A stretch of DNA of 40,328 nt. Source: Reticulitermes lucifugus (lineage: Eukaryota > Arthropoda > Insecta > Blattodea > Rhinotermitidae). The DNA is taken from assembly GCA_026260175.1 (NCBI GenBank), contig JAKCWW010000996.1:24623-64950 (forward strand), given 5' to 3'. Within the stretch, counting starts at the first letter, position 1. Each line of letters starts with the position of its first letter. Positions 1 through 10,595 of the stretch are shown in pieces. The translations under genes were made by a program, and so were the position numbers. Below the pieces are notes generated by a model that worked only from the letters and a program-made list of their open reading frames with translations, did no database searches and was not told the origin of the DNA.

Positions 1-162
1 CTTTACCCCCCAGGAATTATTCCTGGTACTCATTTCTGTTAGAGGCTGAGTCGACCCCAGGACTATAGTGCGTATTAAAAATTTCAATGTCACCATCGGG
101 AATCGAACCCGCGACCTTTCGGCAGTGCCTGAACCAACTGCGCTACCGCCTGCACCCCCCCC
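1..162 (-). mobile_element. tRNA-headed SINE, family F1, 3' end cut by window start
   Basis: Read on the minus strand, this begins near 162 after a G run. It has a pol III A box (tagcgcagttgg, about 134-145) and a B box (ggttcgattcc, 99-109), the internal promoter of a tRNA-derived SINE. A body follows that matches the copy at 8810-8965 closely: both carry the words tggggtcgact, gcctctaacagaaatgagta and cctggggggtaaag. It is not a tRNA gene, because the 5' and 3' acceptor strands do not pair and a long non-tRNA body follows. The 3' tail lies outside the window. Confidence 0.85.
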
Positions 163-2931
163 CTTGAGTATTACTGAACAGACATAAAATAGCGGACCTA
201 AGATGCCGGAATCTAGGGCTTGATCACTTCCAACTGACAAGTTCAATGTAACGAGACTGACGCCTTTCCCAAACGCACAGACAAATTAACCCCTTACAGC
301 ACAGTGGTAACTATGTGTACCGTATGTTTTAAAACTTAACACAAGTTTTATTTCTTACTTTATTCTTTTTTTTATTCCGGGAATAAACAGTGATCACTAT
401 GCTAAACAGCACAACATATTTTGGATGTGTAATAGAGGAGTGGTGTGTTTTCTGTGAAGTTGGAATTTTGAATTTGTTGGTGTGAACGATGGTTGATACA
501 GGCTCCTTTGCAGTTCTTCATATGGACTGCATATACATTATCACGTGTTTGGATCTTGATTTTTACTGTACTGGATTACGGTGTCATTCCGTCAATATTT
601 TGAAAAGTAGAAGTACAAACAAAAGAAAACATACCAAAGAAGGAAATGTCGGGATAAATATTTTGTTTCGACTGTCGTGGCGGTTCGTGTATGCACTTCA
701 CTGACCTTCTATACAGAATTCAATTGAAGACAGAAAACTGACATCTCTGGCGCCATGAAGTCTTGGTATGGGTTTCGTATATGTGACCTGGGCAAAATAA
801 ATGTCCGTTGAATGAAATGATATTAAATAAAAATATTCGAAATGGGGACAAAAGAAATTCGATATTGGGTCAATGCCGTTGTTGTTGCTATAGGTTGTTT
901 GATCCCCCCCCCAATTTGGTGTCAGTGTCTGTTATTTTACTTCTGGATTGACTTTAATGTATAAAATACCTTAACAGTAAAGAAAACACACAATATATAC
1001 ATGTTGTGTTCCATATGATTCTCAAAATAAATGGCTATTTTTTTTTCTAAATTGTAGTTTCCGCAATACAGTGTGTTTTCTGCGCGATTACATAAGAGGA
1101 ACATTATTTTGTAAACGTCGATTAGAAAACCGAATCATATTCAAGGTCAAATAATTAATATGTAAGTGATGAAGACCACCATAGATACTTATATATACAC
1201 ATACAGTACATACTTTCGGTTTTGTACTTTGCAATTTCTGAACAAACTTATAACAATTGGTAACGTGCATTATAGTCTAGCCATCAGCGTTGATTCCTTA
1301 AACATATCCACATATTTGTCATTATGTATGTTAACAGATGAATGATTTTAACGTTGCAAAAGCTTTGGTTTGTTGCTCAAAGAGCATAGTACATTTCAGA
1401 ATTTGTTTGGCACAAAATAATCTTGAATCTATTAGAGAAAACGTCTATATGAAGGCAGCGAGGTGGCAGAAATCGCATGGGGGTCTGAGTGTATGTGTGA
1501 GCACATGATAAGTTCCCCAGCAAGTGTTCACACTAAAGCAGGCGACAGAAGCATGGCTTACACTGATTACATTGTTCAGTTGAGCTCATTTCCGTGCCAA
1601 ACAGTTATCCAAGCACACATGCTGCTCTCTCGTAGCTTGTGCAGTAACTAAACTCATCAACTTCATCTGTAATATTTCCGTCTTCTTGTTCGTTGAATTC
1701 AGGTTCATATTTAAATCATAGATCTTCCTAATGAAGACAGTTCTTCGAAGTTTATTAAGAGCGATATGTATTGGGCCACAGCAGGTACGTAATTCGTTTT
1801 TCTTCTTTTGTCTTCGCAGATCGGGAAACATAATGCCTATACCAGCCTCAAAATCCTGTTTTGAGCGATCGCTCGATTGTTATTCTCCTCTGCGTTCTCT
1901 AGTTTTATGATTCTTTCTGTCGTCTTTCTCTAAACATTTCTCCAAATTATATCTAATTTAATTTCGTTCGTAGTGCAGTATTTCACCTTTTTTTTTGTAA
2001 ATGCTGTCACATTTTTGTCTGTCACCCCTTGACCCTTCCTCACTACGGTATTTTACAGGTGTTTAACCAAATCTTCATGTATAATTTCGAATAAGTAATC
2101 CTGAATATTTTCCTGGGTAATGTCTAAGTTATACAGTTTATAAATTATATTTTTGTCGTTTTCGAACCTTTATCCCCGACTTGTTTTAGATATCTAAGCA
2201 TTTAGGACAAAAGGCGGTCACAAGTTTTCAGATAATAACGCTGCTTTCTTTTGTGTTTGTACTGATTTCCATTTCGTAAGAGAAGTGAGTATTACCAATC
2301 GAACTGTCCGATTCCTTTTTATTCCAACGCCTGTAAAGGGTTCACAACATAAATCTGTCGTCCACAAACTTTACGTCCTAAGCACGCTCTCTAATTTCTC
2401 AGGATTTCAAGAATTATGTACTTTATCCCGGAACAGGAAATCGAAATTAAAGGGTTTTGTTCTTTAGTGTTTTTTATTTCCGATTCGCCGTTTAGAAAAT
2501 ACATACATAACGAAAATCTCATTCAGAGTCTTCGGGACTGGAACAGACTTTGTATATTCAGGGACATTGATTTCTGTAGGCGAAATGCTCTTCATTGTTT
2601 GCGTGGTTTCGTACCTGAATTATATTTGAAAATGTTTTCAGAAAACCTTGACAGGCAGATAGGCGCATGTAAGTGTTCGAGTGTAGGTCGTAAAATAAAT
2701 TTGCAATGCATATATTTTAGGGTTCTTTATATTCGCTTCTAAAAAGGAATATTTCAGACTGAACTGATTTGCTGCCCTGCCACTTTTTCACATATTTTCG
2801 TCAAAATTGAGGCATTTATAATATCAAGGCCCATATTATGGTAACCATAATCCATGTGTTTTTTTTTTCGTTACATTATACACCATCAGAACTTATTTTG
2901 TGACGGATACACGTATAAAGAGGGCATAGAA
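163..2931. other. No gene recognised
   Basis: AT-rich DNA with scattered T runs. Open frames are at most about 108 codons, on both strands and mutually overlapping, with no recognisable domain. I see no tandem array or terminal inverted repeat here. Confidence 0.6.
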
Positions 2932-3080
2932 CAGGGATGTACAAGTCCTGGGCCACTAAAATTTGTACCGTGGCCCCTAATGTTAGTGGGTCCTCAGTGT
3001 GGAACTTGCACCGTGTCATTCTTCTGGCGTCTAGAATTTTGAGGTGGCTCTTAAATTTTTGGAAAACTTGTGTACCCCTG
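2932..3080. mobile_element. 149-bp hAT-like MITE
   Basis: The ends are inverted: the left end reads cagggatgtacaag (2932-2945) and the right end, reverse-complemented, reads caggggtacacaag, 11 of 14 matching. The flanks are gcatagaa (2924-2931) and gcacagag (3081-3088), which agree at 6 of 8 positions with both differences transitions, as expected of an aged 8-bp target-site duplication. A CAGGG terminus with an 8-bp duplication is the hAT superfamily signature. It is far too short to encode a transposase, so it is non-autonomous. Confidence 0.6.
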
Positions 3081-4760
3081 GCACAGAGGCAAGCTTCTAC
3101 AAATCCTTCACCTCTGCATTACATGCAGATGAATCGCCTTCATGCTCCGATCGGTTGGATATGGCCTCGAATCAGCGCTGAACGTTGTGACGGAAGGAAA
3201 TATCCCAAACCTTTCCGGAAATCGAACACCATCTCTCCAACTATAGCCGATTGCTGGACTGAATCAGCAGGTTAATCTGTTATTCGGCTTATGCAGCGCC
3301 GATGATAGGTGAATTATGAATATGGAGCCTTGGTGGAATTATACTGACACTTTGTTCACCACAGGTACCACATAGACTGGCCTGGGATGGAAAGCAGGCC
3401 TCCACAGCTAGAGGCAGGCAAGTAACCGCCTAAGCCTTGGCATGATGTGTATTTTATTGTCCGATCCATATCGTTACAAGTAGTCATTCTTTATATATCG
3501 TCGTAAATGATGATTAAATAGAGGGCATCTTGAACAGTGTTGTCACCACTGTGGTAGAAATACGCAGTTCCATATCAGGGCAGGTTACTAGGCCCTGCAC
3601 ATGAGAGGATGTTTCAGGAACATATATATATATATATACACTAATGTCAGCCCCATGTCATCCTCTGAATATTTTGTGTGTATTTTTTAGTCTCCAGCGT
3701 ACTTTATCCCTCCATTCTTCTCCTGGCAAGCTTTTCTTTTTTCTTTGGCTGCACACCGCAGTGAAAGTAAGATTAACGGGATTATGTGGGTAAATGCCCC
3801 AATGACAAGTGATGCTCTTTATTATCATTTTACTCAATCTGCTTCTGTAGGAAGCGCTGTAATATTGCTTTGATTTGGTTTCTTTTCTTCTTGCTGTTCC
3901 TTTCAGACTTAATTTTTAGTCTCTTTCTTTTTTTTTTGTAATGAAAACAAAATGTTTACTGTCAACTCCTCATCCGTCTGTCTGTACCTTTGAGACTGAG
4001 AGGCAGAAAATTCCTACTGTCTCAGAAATACTAATTTGGGCAATATCCACTGAGCGTGACACTTCTGGTGCTGTCGCTCTGTTATTGCTCCTACGTCTTA
4101 AATTCATGAGTATTTTGAAGTAAAATACACCTTGCGAACATTTAAAATGTACCTTTCGTCTTTCTACGCAATACACACTAAATGTTCTTTGTATCTGAGC
4201 AACAGTCGTTCACAATCGGTATCACGTAAACCGCAAGACATCGTATTTCTTGTACTGATCTCGTAAACGGCGAGACTGACAGTTGAGATTGCTCCATTTG
4301 TAAGTTTAGATCGTTAACTATTTCTTCGGCCTCAGCATGTCCTTCCTCCTGTCTCTCCGCATTTATCAACTCGGCTCCCACTGAACGGATTGGCGTCAAA
4401 TTTCGTATTGGCGACGTTTATTGTAATCTGTCGATAAAATCCGTATTTGTTTAAATTCTGATAAAAATGTCGGGCACTTTACATGAAGATCTAAGTACGT
4501 TTTATATCGCCGACGACATATGTATCTCAACAGTAATGCAAAAGGAAACTAACTGTTGCCTTTCCATGGCACCACTTTCAGTAATTCGTATTGTTGGCCG
4601 AGACATGTGTAGTTCAACAATACAAAGGAAACGCATTGTTGAGCTCCCATGGCAACAGTTCTGCGAATGATCTACAATCTTACGTTATGCGTACATTGCC
4701 TATCTTGTTGTATAAAGAATTATATCGACGGACACATTCGAATAAAAGTTTTTAAACTTT
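3081..4760. other. No gene recognised; one TA microsatellite
   Basis: Contains a (TA)n tract at about 3621-3640. Open frames are at most about 73 codons with no recognised product. The frame crossing 2937-3275 runs through the MITE above and is not credible as a gene. Confidence 0.55.
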
Positions 4761-5178
4761 GTGTCATACCTCAGTCATGTAACATTAAACGTTGTGTCGT
4801 ATCTCAGTTCGGTGACATTGTTTCATACCTCAGTTCTGTAACATTGTGTCATACCTCAGTTCTGCAACATTGTTTCATACCTCAGTTCTGTAACATTGTG
4901 TCATACCTCAGTTCTGTAACATTGTGCCATACCTCAGTCATGTAACATTAAACGTTGTGTCGTATCTCAGTTCTGTAACATTGTGTCATACCTCAGTTCT
5001 GTAACATTGTATCATACCTCAGTTCTGTAACATTGTTTCACACCTCAGTTCTGTAACATTGTGTCATACCTCAGTTCTGTAACATTGTGTCATACCTCAG
5101 TTCTGTAACATTACATGTATCATACCTCAGTCATGTAAAGTTAAACGTTGTGTCATACCTCAGTCATGTAACATTAAA
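4761..5178. repeat. 26-bp satellite, 15 units, with 33-bp variants
   Basis: Fifteen head-to-tail units, each containing atacctcagttctgtaacat or a near match. Most are 26 bp. Units 1, 7, 14 and 15 are variants reading cagtcatg and carrying an extra aaacgtt or aaac. The variant pair at units 1-2 (4761, followed by a gtgtcgtatctcag unit) recurs at units 7-8 (4924), 163 bp later, which indicates a higher-order period of six units. A 98-codon frame across the array is a product of the repeat and not a gene. Confidence 0.95.
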
Positions 5179-5693
5179 CTTAGTTTAAAATAAACTGTAC
5201 ATGGTAGGATGTTTCAGAGTGCAGGATTATGCAGGCAAAAGTTTTTGTCGACTGAGCTTTTCATGAAACTTGGTGTCAGACTCACACCTCTCGAGACCAA
5301 ACTGTGCTTTTAGTTTTGAATCGTCTTCCTTCAGCACTAGGCCTCCCTGTGTGTCCTGAGCTCCGTGTATGACATAGGTCTTCGAATGATATTCAGGTTG
5401 TCTGAAAAGTTCTTTTTTTTTAATAGTGTGATAGTGGTCGCTCGGAATCTATATATTTAGCTTCCTCTTGTGTAGCAATGTCGAATGCATGGAGAAAATT
5501 GGTGCAGTGTGAAAGCTGCCGGTTTTTATTGGAACTTGCTCAGTTTTAAGCTCGGCTGTTTTGGTGGAACTTGCCATGGTCCTTCTCAGTACCTCCAGAC
5601 AAATTCCGCGGTGGTGCATCCATTAGGCCATGAATGCTTACTTCCATATGCTCTCCATTTCATCGTTTACTACTTGTTCCACCGTCAGTGATG
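5179..5693. other. No gene recognised; possible mariner-like end at 5394
   Basis: At 5394-5413 the sequence caggttgtctgaaaagttct resembles the terminal repeats of some insect mariner elements. No matching inverted end was found downstream. The rest is unassigned and its open frames are below 70 codons. Confidence 0.3.
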
Positions 5694-5850
5694 TACGAGG
5701 TCTGTTCAAATAATGTCCGAACTTTTAAAATAGCGCGCCAATGCAAAGGCGCATCGCTTTCCGGCAAGTGGCGCAGCCTAGCTGTGATCTTCGGGAGTTT
5801 TCGTATAGTCTGAGATGTGGCCTGGAGTCAGTGTCGTAAAGTATACCATC
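5694..5850 (+). mobile_element. Putative mariner-like element end, truncated
   Basis: Starts at a TA dinucleotide (5694-5695) followed by cgaggtctgttcaaataatg, which resembles the terminal inverted repeats of insect mariner elements (family recognition from memory). A GC-richer stretch follows (cgcgccaatgcaaaggcgca) that would correspond to a 5' untranslated region. No transposase frame with the DD34D residues and no complementary right end were found, so this is at most a solo or truncated end. The right boundary is a guess. Confidence 0.4.
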
Positions 5851-7295
5851 ACGTCCCTGTTAAAGTTGTCAGTATTATTATTTTCTTAATTTCTGTGTCT
5901 GTTTTATTCTGGCCCATTTCGGATTAGTCTGTGTATGTTTTTTGTATGTTACAGAATGGTTTTATTTTTATTCCTGGAACTGGACATGGGAGGTTTTGTA
6001 TGATGCATTTTCTGTAGACTTAATTAAAAAGGGCGAAAATGTAGACTGTGCGAAATTTTTTAATTCGTGTCTGAGAATTACTGAAAATGTATAATGGCTG
6101 AACTATGCACTCGCGTATATGTCACTTGTCTGTAGTATTGTTAGTGTCTGATTCTTGCTCAGTGTCATATAAAAGAGAGGTATTTGTGCCTGAATATACA
6201 GCATCATGTATGTTAATCTCCTAACATTCATACATACACGCCTTCATCAGGATACCAACCCACAATCAGTGTTTAAGCGGTTTACCATAGAACATGCCTT
6301 GGGTGGTGGGTCCACTGTCTTTGGAGGAAATTCTTTTTTTTTTAAATATTATTCTATTTTAACCTTTAAAAAGTAGCGTCAATATATACGGGGCCTCATT
6401 AAATCCTGGGATATTCCGAAATATTAAACATTCAGGCCAAAACTATGTAGATAGAATGACTTCAAATTATTCATCTTTAGAATCTCAGAGTTCAGCAGTC
6501 CGTAGCAATTTGAAATAATAGACGTTTTGTGCATCTGGAGATCTGTTCACGGCAAGAGACTACAGGGAAGGCAAAGAAATAATTATCAGCACACTTCCCA
6601 CTCTACAGCGTTCTCTGGTTTCTTTATAATTTGCTTTTGCTATTCAGCGTTACTGTAATGACAGTTGGCAAGTTTTTTTAATGGGGTGTTTTCCCTTATC
6701 TACATTACCCCATCTAAGCACAGTAAGAAATGCTATGCAACGTCACGTGCTTTTAAAATTTGACTTACTCGCAGTGTCAGCAGAATGACAAATAAATAGG
6801 CCAGACAAGCAAGCCATTGAATTTAAACAGGAAATATGAAAAAGATTTTGGTACAGATAAAAATGGCTACGTTCATTTTTAAGGTACTTTTATGTGAGGT
6901 TTCTTTTTAGATATTGACGTAAAATCATTAGACTAGAATCTAATTGGCACACGCTGAATATCGTAAGTCCAGTTTCTTTAGAAGAACATTTTATGCTCCG
7001 GCCTCTTCGATGTAACGATAAACTGCTCTTGAAATCTTGTTTTAGAATCGTGGCCATCAGGTTAGCTTCGTCACTTTCATTTAAATCTCTCAGGCATAAT
7101 TCTGACAGGACTTATTACTCCTATGCATGATTTGAAGGTGAGAAATACTTGATTTAATTTGCCGTATCTGTTGCAATATATATTGCTTATTTAATAACGC
7201 TGTCAGCGCAGGCTTTATCGCATTGAACGGCAAGATATTTCGTAAGTAATGTGTAACTGGTAAAGATTTTAAAGAGAACAATTTTGGCCTAGTTT
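5851..7295. other. No gene recognised
   Basis: AT-rich sequence with open frames of 82 codons or fewer, none recognisable. I see no array or inverted repeat. Confidence 0.55.
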
Positions 7296-7443
7296 GCGGT
7301 ACCGTCCCGGTATTTCCCTGGGGGACTGAGCGGAACAACGAAAATCACGAGCATAACCGGCCTCTGGTTCGAGATTTGAACCCAGTACCTTCCGAAAACA
7401 AAGCAGCAGTGATGCTCATTTGTCCGCTACGTTCTGCTGACGC
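7296..7443 (-). mobile_element. tRNA-headed SINE, family F4
   Basis: On the minus strand there is a degraded A box (tagcggacaaatg, 7417-7429) and a good B box (gggttcaaatc, about 7373-7383), about 35 nt apart as in tRNA-derived promoters. Downstream lies a segment (cagggaaataccgggacgg) that resembles, in inverse sense, the palindromic central domain of families F1 and F2. No target duplication was identified, so both ends are approximate. Confidence 0.55.
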
Positions 7444-7802
7444 CATATAACGTCTGCAGTCGCTAGGTGGATTTATGGATTGTTGTCTGGATGAATGAAT
7501 GAAATAAGTAAAGAAAGTCTGAATTTGGACACAGTTGTCTCCCTGGAATTCCAATGAGTTCAACTTATTCCCTTCACAATCCAGATTGTATATGTACCAC
7601 TTCATATATGGTTTCCCTGTCGTTCTAGTCACTACCGTTTGAGGGAGAAAGCATGAACAGATGTTGTCCTCTGTTACAAAGCTAAAAGCGTTTGCTTGCA
7701 TACATAAACCACTGCCATATCATTTTTTGTAGAAATTGTTGTCACAGTTCGTAGAAGTATTTGACAGATGCATATTATTTAACACATAAAAGAGGCAGTG
7801 TA
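7444..7802. other. No gene recognised
   Basis: The 118-codon minus-strand frame at 7345-7701 extends into SINE F4 and has no recognisable domain. I treat it as chance. Confidence 0.5.
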
Positions 7803-8155
7803 CGTATAACGTAACATTGTGGCGCGTTCGCGTAATGTTTATACCTCTTCTACTATCCTAACAGCCTGATACCATTTCATTCGAAGAGAGAATTTACATG
7901 GCGATTTAATATCGCCGGTAATAATAAAACGTACTTAGGTTTTCATGTAAAGTGTCCGATATTTTTGTCAGATTTTAACCAAATTTGCAGTTTCTCGACA
8001 GATTTTCATAAAAATCCTCAGTATCAAATTTCATTGATATCCGTTGAATGGGAGCCACTCTGATAAATGGGGGACAGACGGACAGACAGTGAGACAAGCG
8101 GTTTCACGGAGCTAGTAGGCGCTTTTCGCGACTATGTTAACACACCTAAAAATGC
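7803..8155 (+). repeat. Dispersed repeat ending in a gacagac-rich tract, copy 1
   Basis: Shares ordered blocks with 21459-21965: cgtaacattg followed by ggcgcgttc; cttcatgtaaagt or near; gtcagattttaa; tttctcga; caaatttcat; a tgggag block; an acggacagac-type tract; then a cgcttttcg block and a cacctaaaaa block. The order and spacing of the last blocks are conserved, so the two are diverged copies of one element. The ending (aaatttcat, a few hundred bases of AT-rich sequence, then repeated gacagac) is a type I associate with dispersed repeats in many insect genomes. It has no coding capacity. Confidence 0.75.
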
Positions 8156-8359
8156 AATAAATGATGGTGGTGCATCAGTTTTACTGGTATATTTTTCGTC
8201 TGCTTTAACTTTGTCAGATAAAAATATCACAAGATTTACACCATCACAATGTCCGAAGTTTTTAACATAGAACAAACATTAATAAAGAAAGCTTTTATTA
8301 TATTTCTCCATTGAAATTTAATTTACCCCATTTCACTGTTTCTGCATCTATCGGAATCG
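8156..8359. other. Unassigned spacer
   Basis: AT-rich; nothing recognised. Confidence 0.5.
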
Positions 8360-8645
8360 CACAGAGCACGAGACTCATATTGCGCACGGTGGCCATTTTA
8401 ATATAATTGACATCTTTTTCATACTTCTATTATCATATACAATTTCAAGACGCTGCATTAAATGCGGGTGGGTGTCATTTTTATCTCGGAAGTTCCCCGC
8501 TATGTTGTTATTAGAAAATTAAAAAATTATACTGCTGGGGTGGAATTTATTATGACGTTGATACCGGGTTTTATGAAAATCCGTGAGTTGCTTCTTAATT
8601 TATTAATGGAGACATACGGACAGAAACGTAACATAATGACGTCAT
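8360..8645 (+). repeat. Probable relative of the gacagac-tract repeat
   Basis: Contains gcgcacggtggccatttt near 8378 and, at the right end, ggttttatgaaaatccgt (8567-8584) followed by acatacggacagaaacgt (8612-8629). That is the same ending style as the repeats at 8155 and 21965, but more degraded. Boundaries are approximate. Confidence 0.4.
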
Positions 8646-8809
8646 ACGTTTATCTTCCATTATAAAACACGCTAACATTATAACTTAACGAAGACGGTAG
8701 TGATGAGATGGCATAGCAGGTTTGAACAAAGATGGTCTACTGGTTTATTTGCATTACATTGCATGTATTGAATTTCTGCCTTATTTTAAAATATTATGTT
8801 GATGACCCG

Positions 8810-8965
8810 GGGGGCACGCCGTGGCTCAGTTGGTTGAGGCACTGCTCTACAACGGAATTGTTCGTTGACATAATCCTTTCGGTCGCACTATGGCCCTGGG
8901 GTCGACTCGGCCTCTAACAGAAATGAGTACCAGGAGTATTCCCTGGGGGGTAAAGGCGGCCGGTG
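8810..8965 (+). mobile_element. tRNA-headed SINE, family F1, second copy
   Basis: The A box is tggctcagttgg (8822-8833), fitting the TRGCNNAGYNGG consensus. The B-box region is rearranged or lost. The body matches the reverse copy at 1-162 through the words tggggtcgact, cctctaacagaaatgagta and ccctggggggtaaag. A 3' extension (gtgccttcatgtgccgattg and onward) continues to about 9100 and is not covered by the first copy, so the true 3' end is uncertain. Confidence 0.85.
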
Positions 8966-9058
8966 CCTTCATGTGCCGATTGTCTAGAAATCTGGGAGCC
9001 TCAAACTCTTGGAACCGTAAGGCCCTGTCCAGGCCTGTAATGGAATTGCTTTTGATTA

Positions 9059-9095
9059 CCCGATGATTGTCGTAAACGGCCGAAACATGTAGCTG
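9059..9095 (+). ncRNA. Hammerhead-ribozyme-like relic
   Basis: Order of elements: ccgatga (9060-9066, one change from the catalytic ctgatga), a short hairpin gtcg-taaa-cggc (69-80), then gaaacatgta (9082-9091). The last 10-nt string is identical to the matching part of the complete motif at 38892-38936. Stem I does not form beyond one pair and C3-U4 has become C3-C4, so it should be catalytically dead. It lies just beyond the F1 SINE body. Confidence 0.35.
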
Positions 9096-10369
9096 TTTCT
9101 AAATAAAAGGTAGTTGTTTTCGAATGCTTAGCAAACAGTTTGTTTTGGAATGGGTTACTGGGATGTGTTGTCGTGTCATTTGGTCGGTATCTGCCGTCGA
9201 TTTTAAACAATGTGCTGCCTACTTCGTCAGGAAACACTCTGAACAATAGTCATTAGACTTCTCGAAAACTTTTATACATATTTGCAAAACTACACGGCGT
9301 CACACCCCGGAAGAGAATAATCTCAATATTCACGGCCATGTTAACCTTCTATCAGGTCTGAACAGCATGACGCACATGTAACCACGTATTTCAATTCACG
9401 GTGCTGCGTTAGCTTTCTATACATTGACAGGGGAAGTTTTACTTACTTTGTTGAATCTTTGTTCCTTCTTAGGCACTGGATAAAGAGCCTTTCTTTGAAA
9501 GTAAGGAAACCTTTAGGCCTCTTGATAATAATTCTTCTTATTTTTGAACACGTTGGACATACGAGTATGTGTATGTAAAGCCTGTTTCATCAACTGTCGT
9601 ACAACAGCTGGCCTTTCCATCTCTTTTTGGAGAGGTCCTATTTGTTTTGCCAGTGTGGTTACAGTACAATGCTAACTTTGCTACTATATTTATCCACATT
9701 TTTACGTGTTTTTTCCTTCCAATTTTGCGACTTAAAGTTACCTTTGATGACAAGCTGCGTATTAATTTAGTCTGAGTTGTAATTTTTATGCCAACATTTC
9801 TTTCACTCTACCGTTTATTCTACTGTGTATTTGTAAATTGTATTTAATTTTCCTCTTCCATTTCCTAAATACCTGAATTCCTTAAGTTGTGTAATCACTT
9901 TGCGTTCTGTCACTATCCTTAACCTAATATTATTGCCACACATTTCAATTAATTTGATTTGTATTAAAATTTATAATACCAAGAAGTTTATGTATAGTTA
10001 CAGAACACAATAACAATTAGGTGCGTTACTTTTAGTAGTGTTAATATGCAGATAACTGAAATGGAATCAGGAAGACACAGGGAGCATAGAACCACACCAC
10101 GCAGGAAATTGAATGCTGTACTGCAATTAGGTCGATTTCGTATGATGCAGTCAGGATTCTCATAGCTGCAGTCTACTTTATTACTGTGCTAACTACCCAC
10201 AATGGAAAAATCACATAAATGTGTTAAGAGAGATATGCAGCTGCAAGTCAATAACTCGTACAGCCGCTGTATGTGGGAGATGAGATACCAATGTAATTTG
10301 TACCATAATGTGCTTCGTTTTGCCGGATATTTCTGCTGTTTCGTTGTTTTTATTGTGCTTTTGTAGCAG
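9096..10369. other. No gene recognised
   Basis: AT-rich, with open frames of 81 codons or fewer. Two opposed frames overlap at 9538-9775, which argues for chance. No array was seen. Confidence 0.55.
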
Positions 10370-10595
10370 TTGACTACGGTGTATTTCCGAGGAATCGTGG
10401 TTCGGTTCTCGACAGGGGCAAGAGATTTTTTGTTTCCCAAAGCGCCCACACCTGCTCTGGGGTCTACCTAACCTTCGGTTCAATGGGTATCAGGGAATTT
10501 TTTCCCTGGGGTGAATCAACGGGAGTGCGGATCTGACTATTTACCTCCGTCTAGTGCCGAAATTAAGAATGAATGGAGTTATACCTACATCAGTT
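10370..10595 (+). mobile_element. SINE family F2 copy
   Basis: Has a B-box-like ggttcggttctcg (about 10399), then a caagag/T-rich segment, ctctggggtctacc, the central domain gggtatcagggaatt and ccctgggg, then ctagtgccgaaattaagaat and ggagttatacc. This order matches the copies at 18924 and 29905. The A-box end is degraded, so the 5' boundary is approximate. Confidence 0.75.

Noticed and set aside
3200..3260. B-box-like ggtgttcgatttcc on the minus strand near 3230
   Set aside because: The possible A box is only about a dozen bases away, too close for a tRNA-type promoter.
4649..4945. 98-codon frame with repeated SYLSSVTLCHTS words
   Set aside because: It is the 26-bp satellite read in one frame; 26 is not a multiple of three and the frame ends inside the array.
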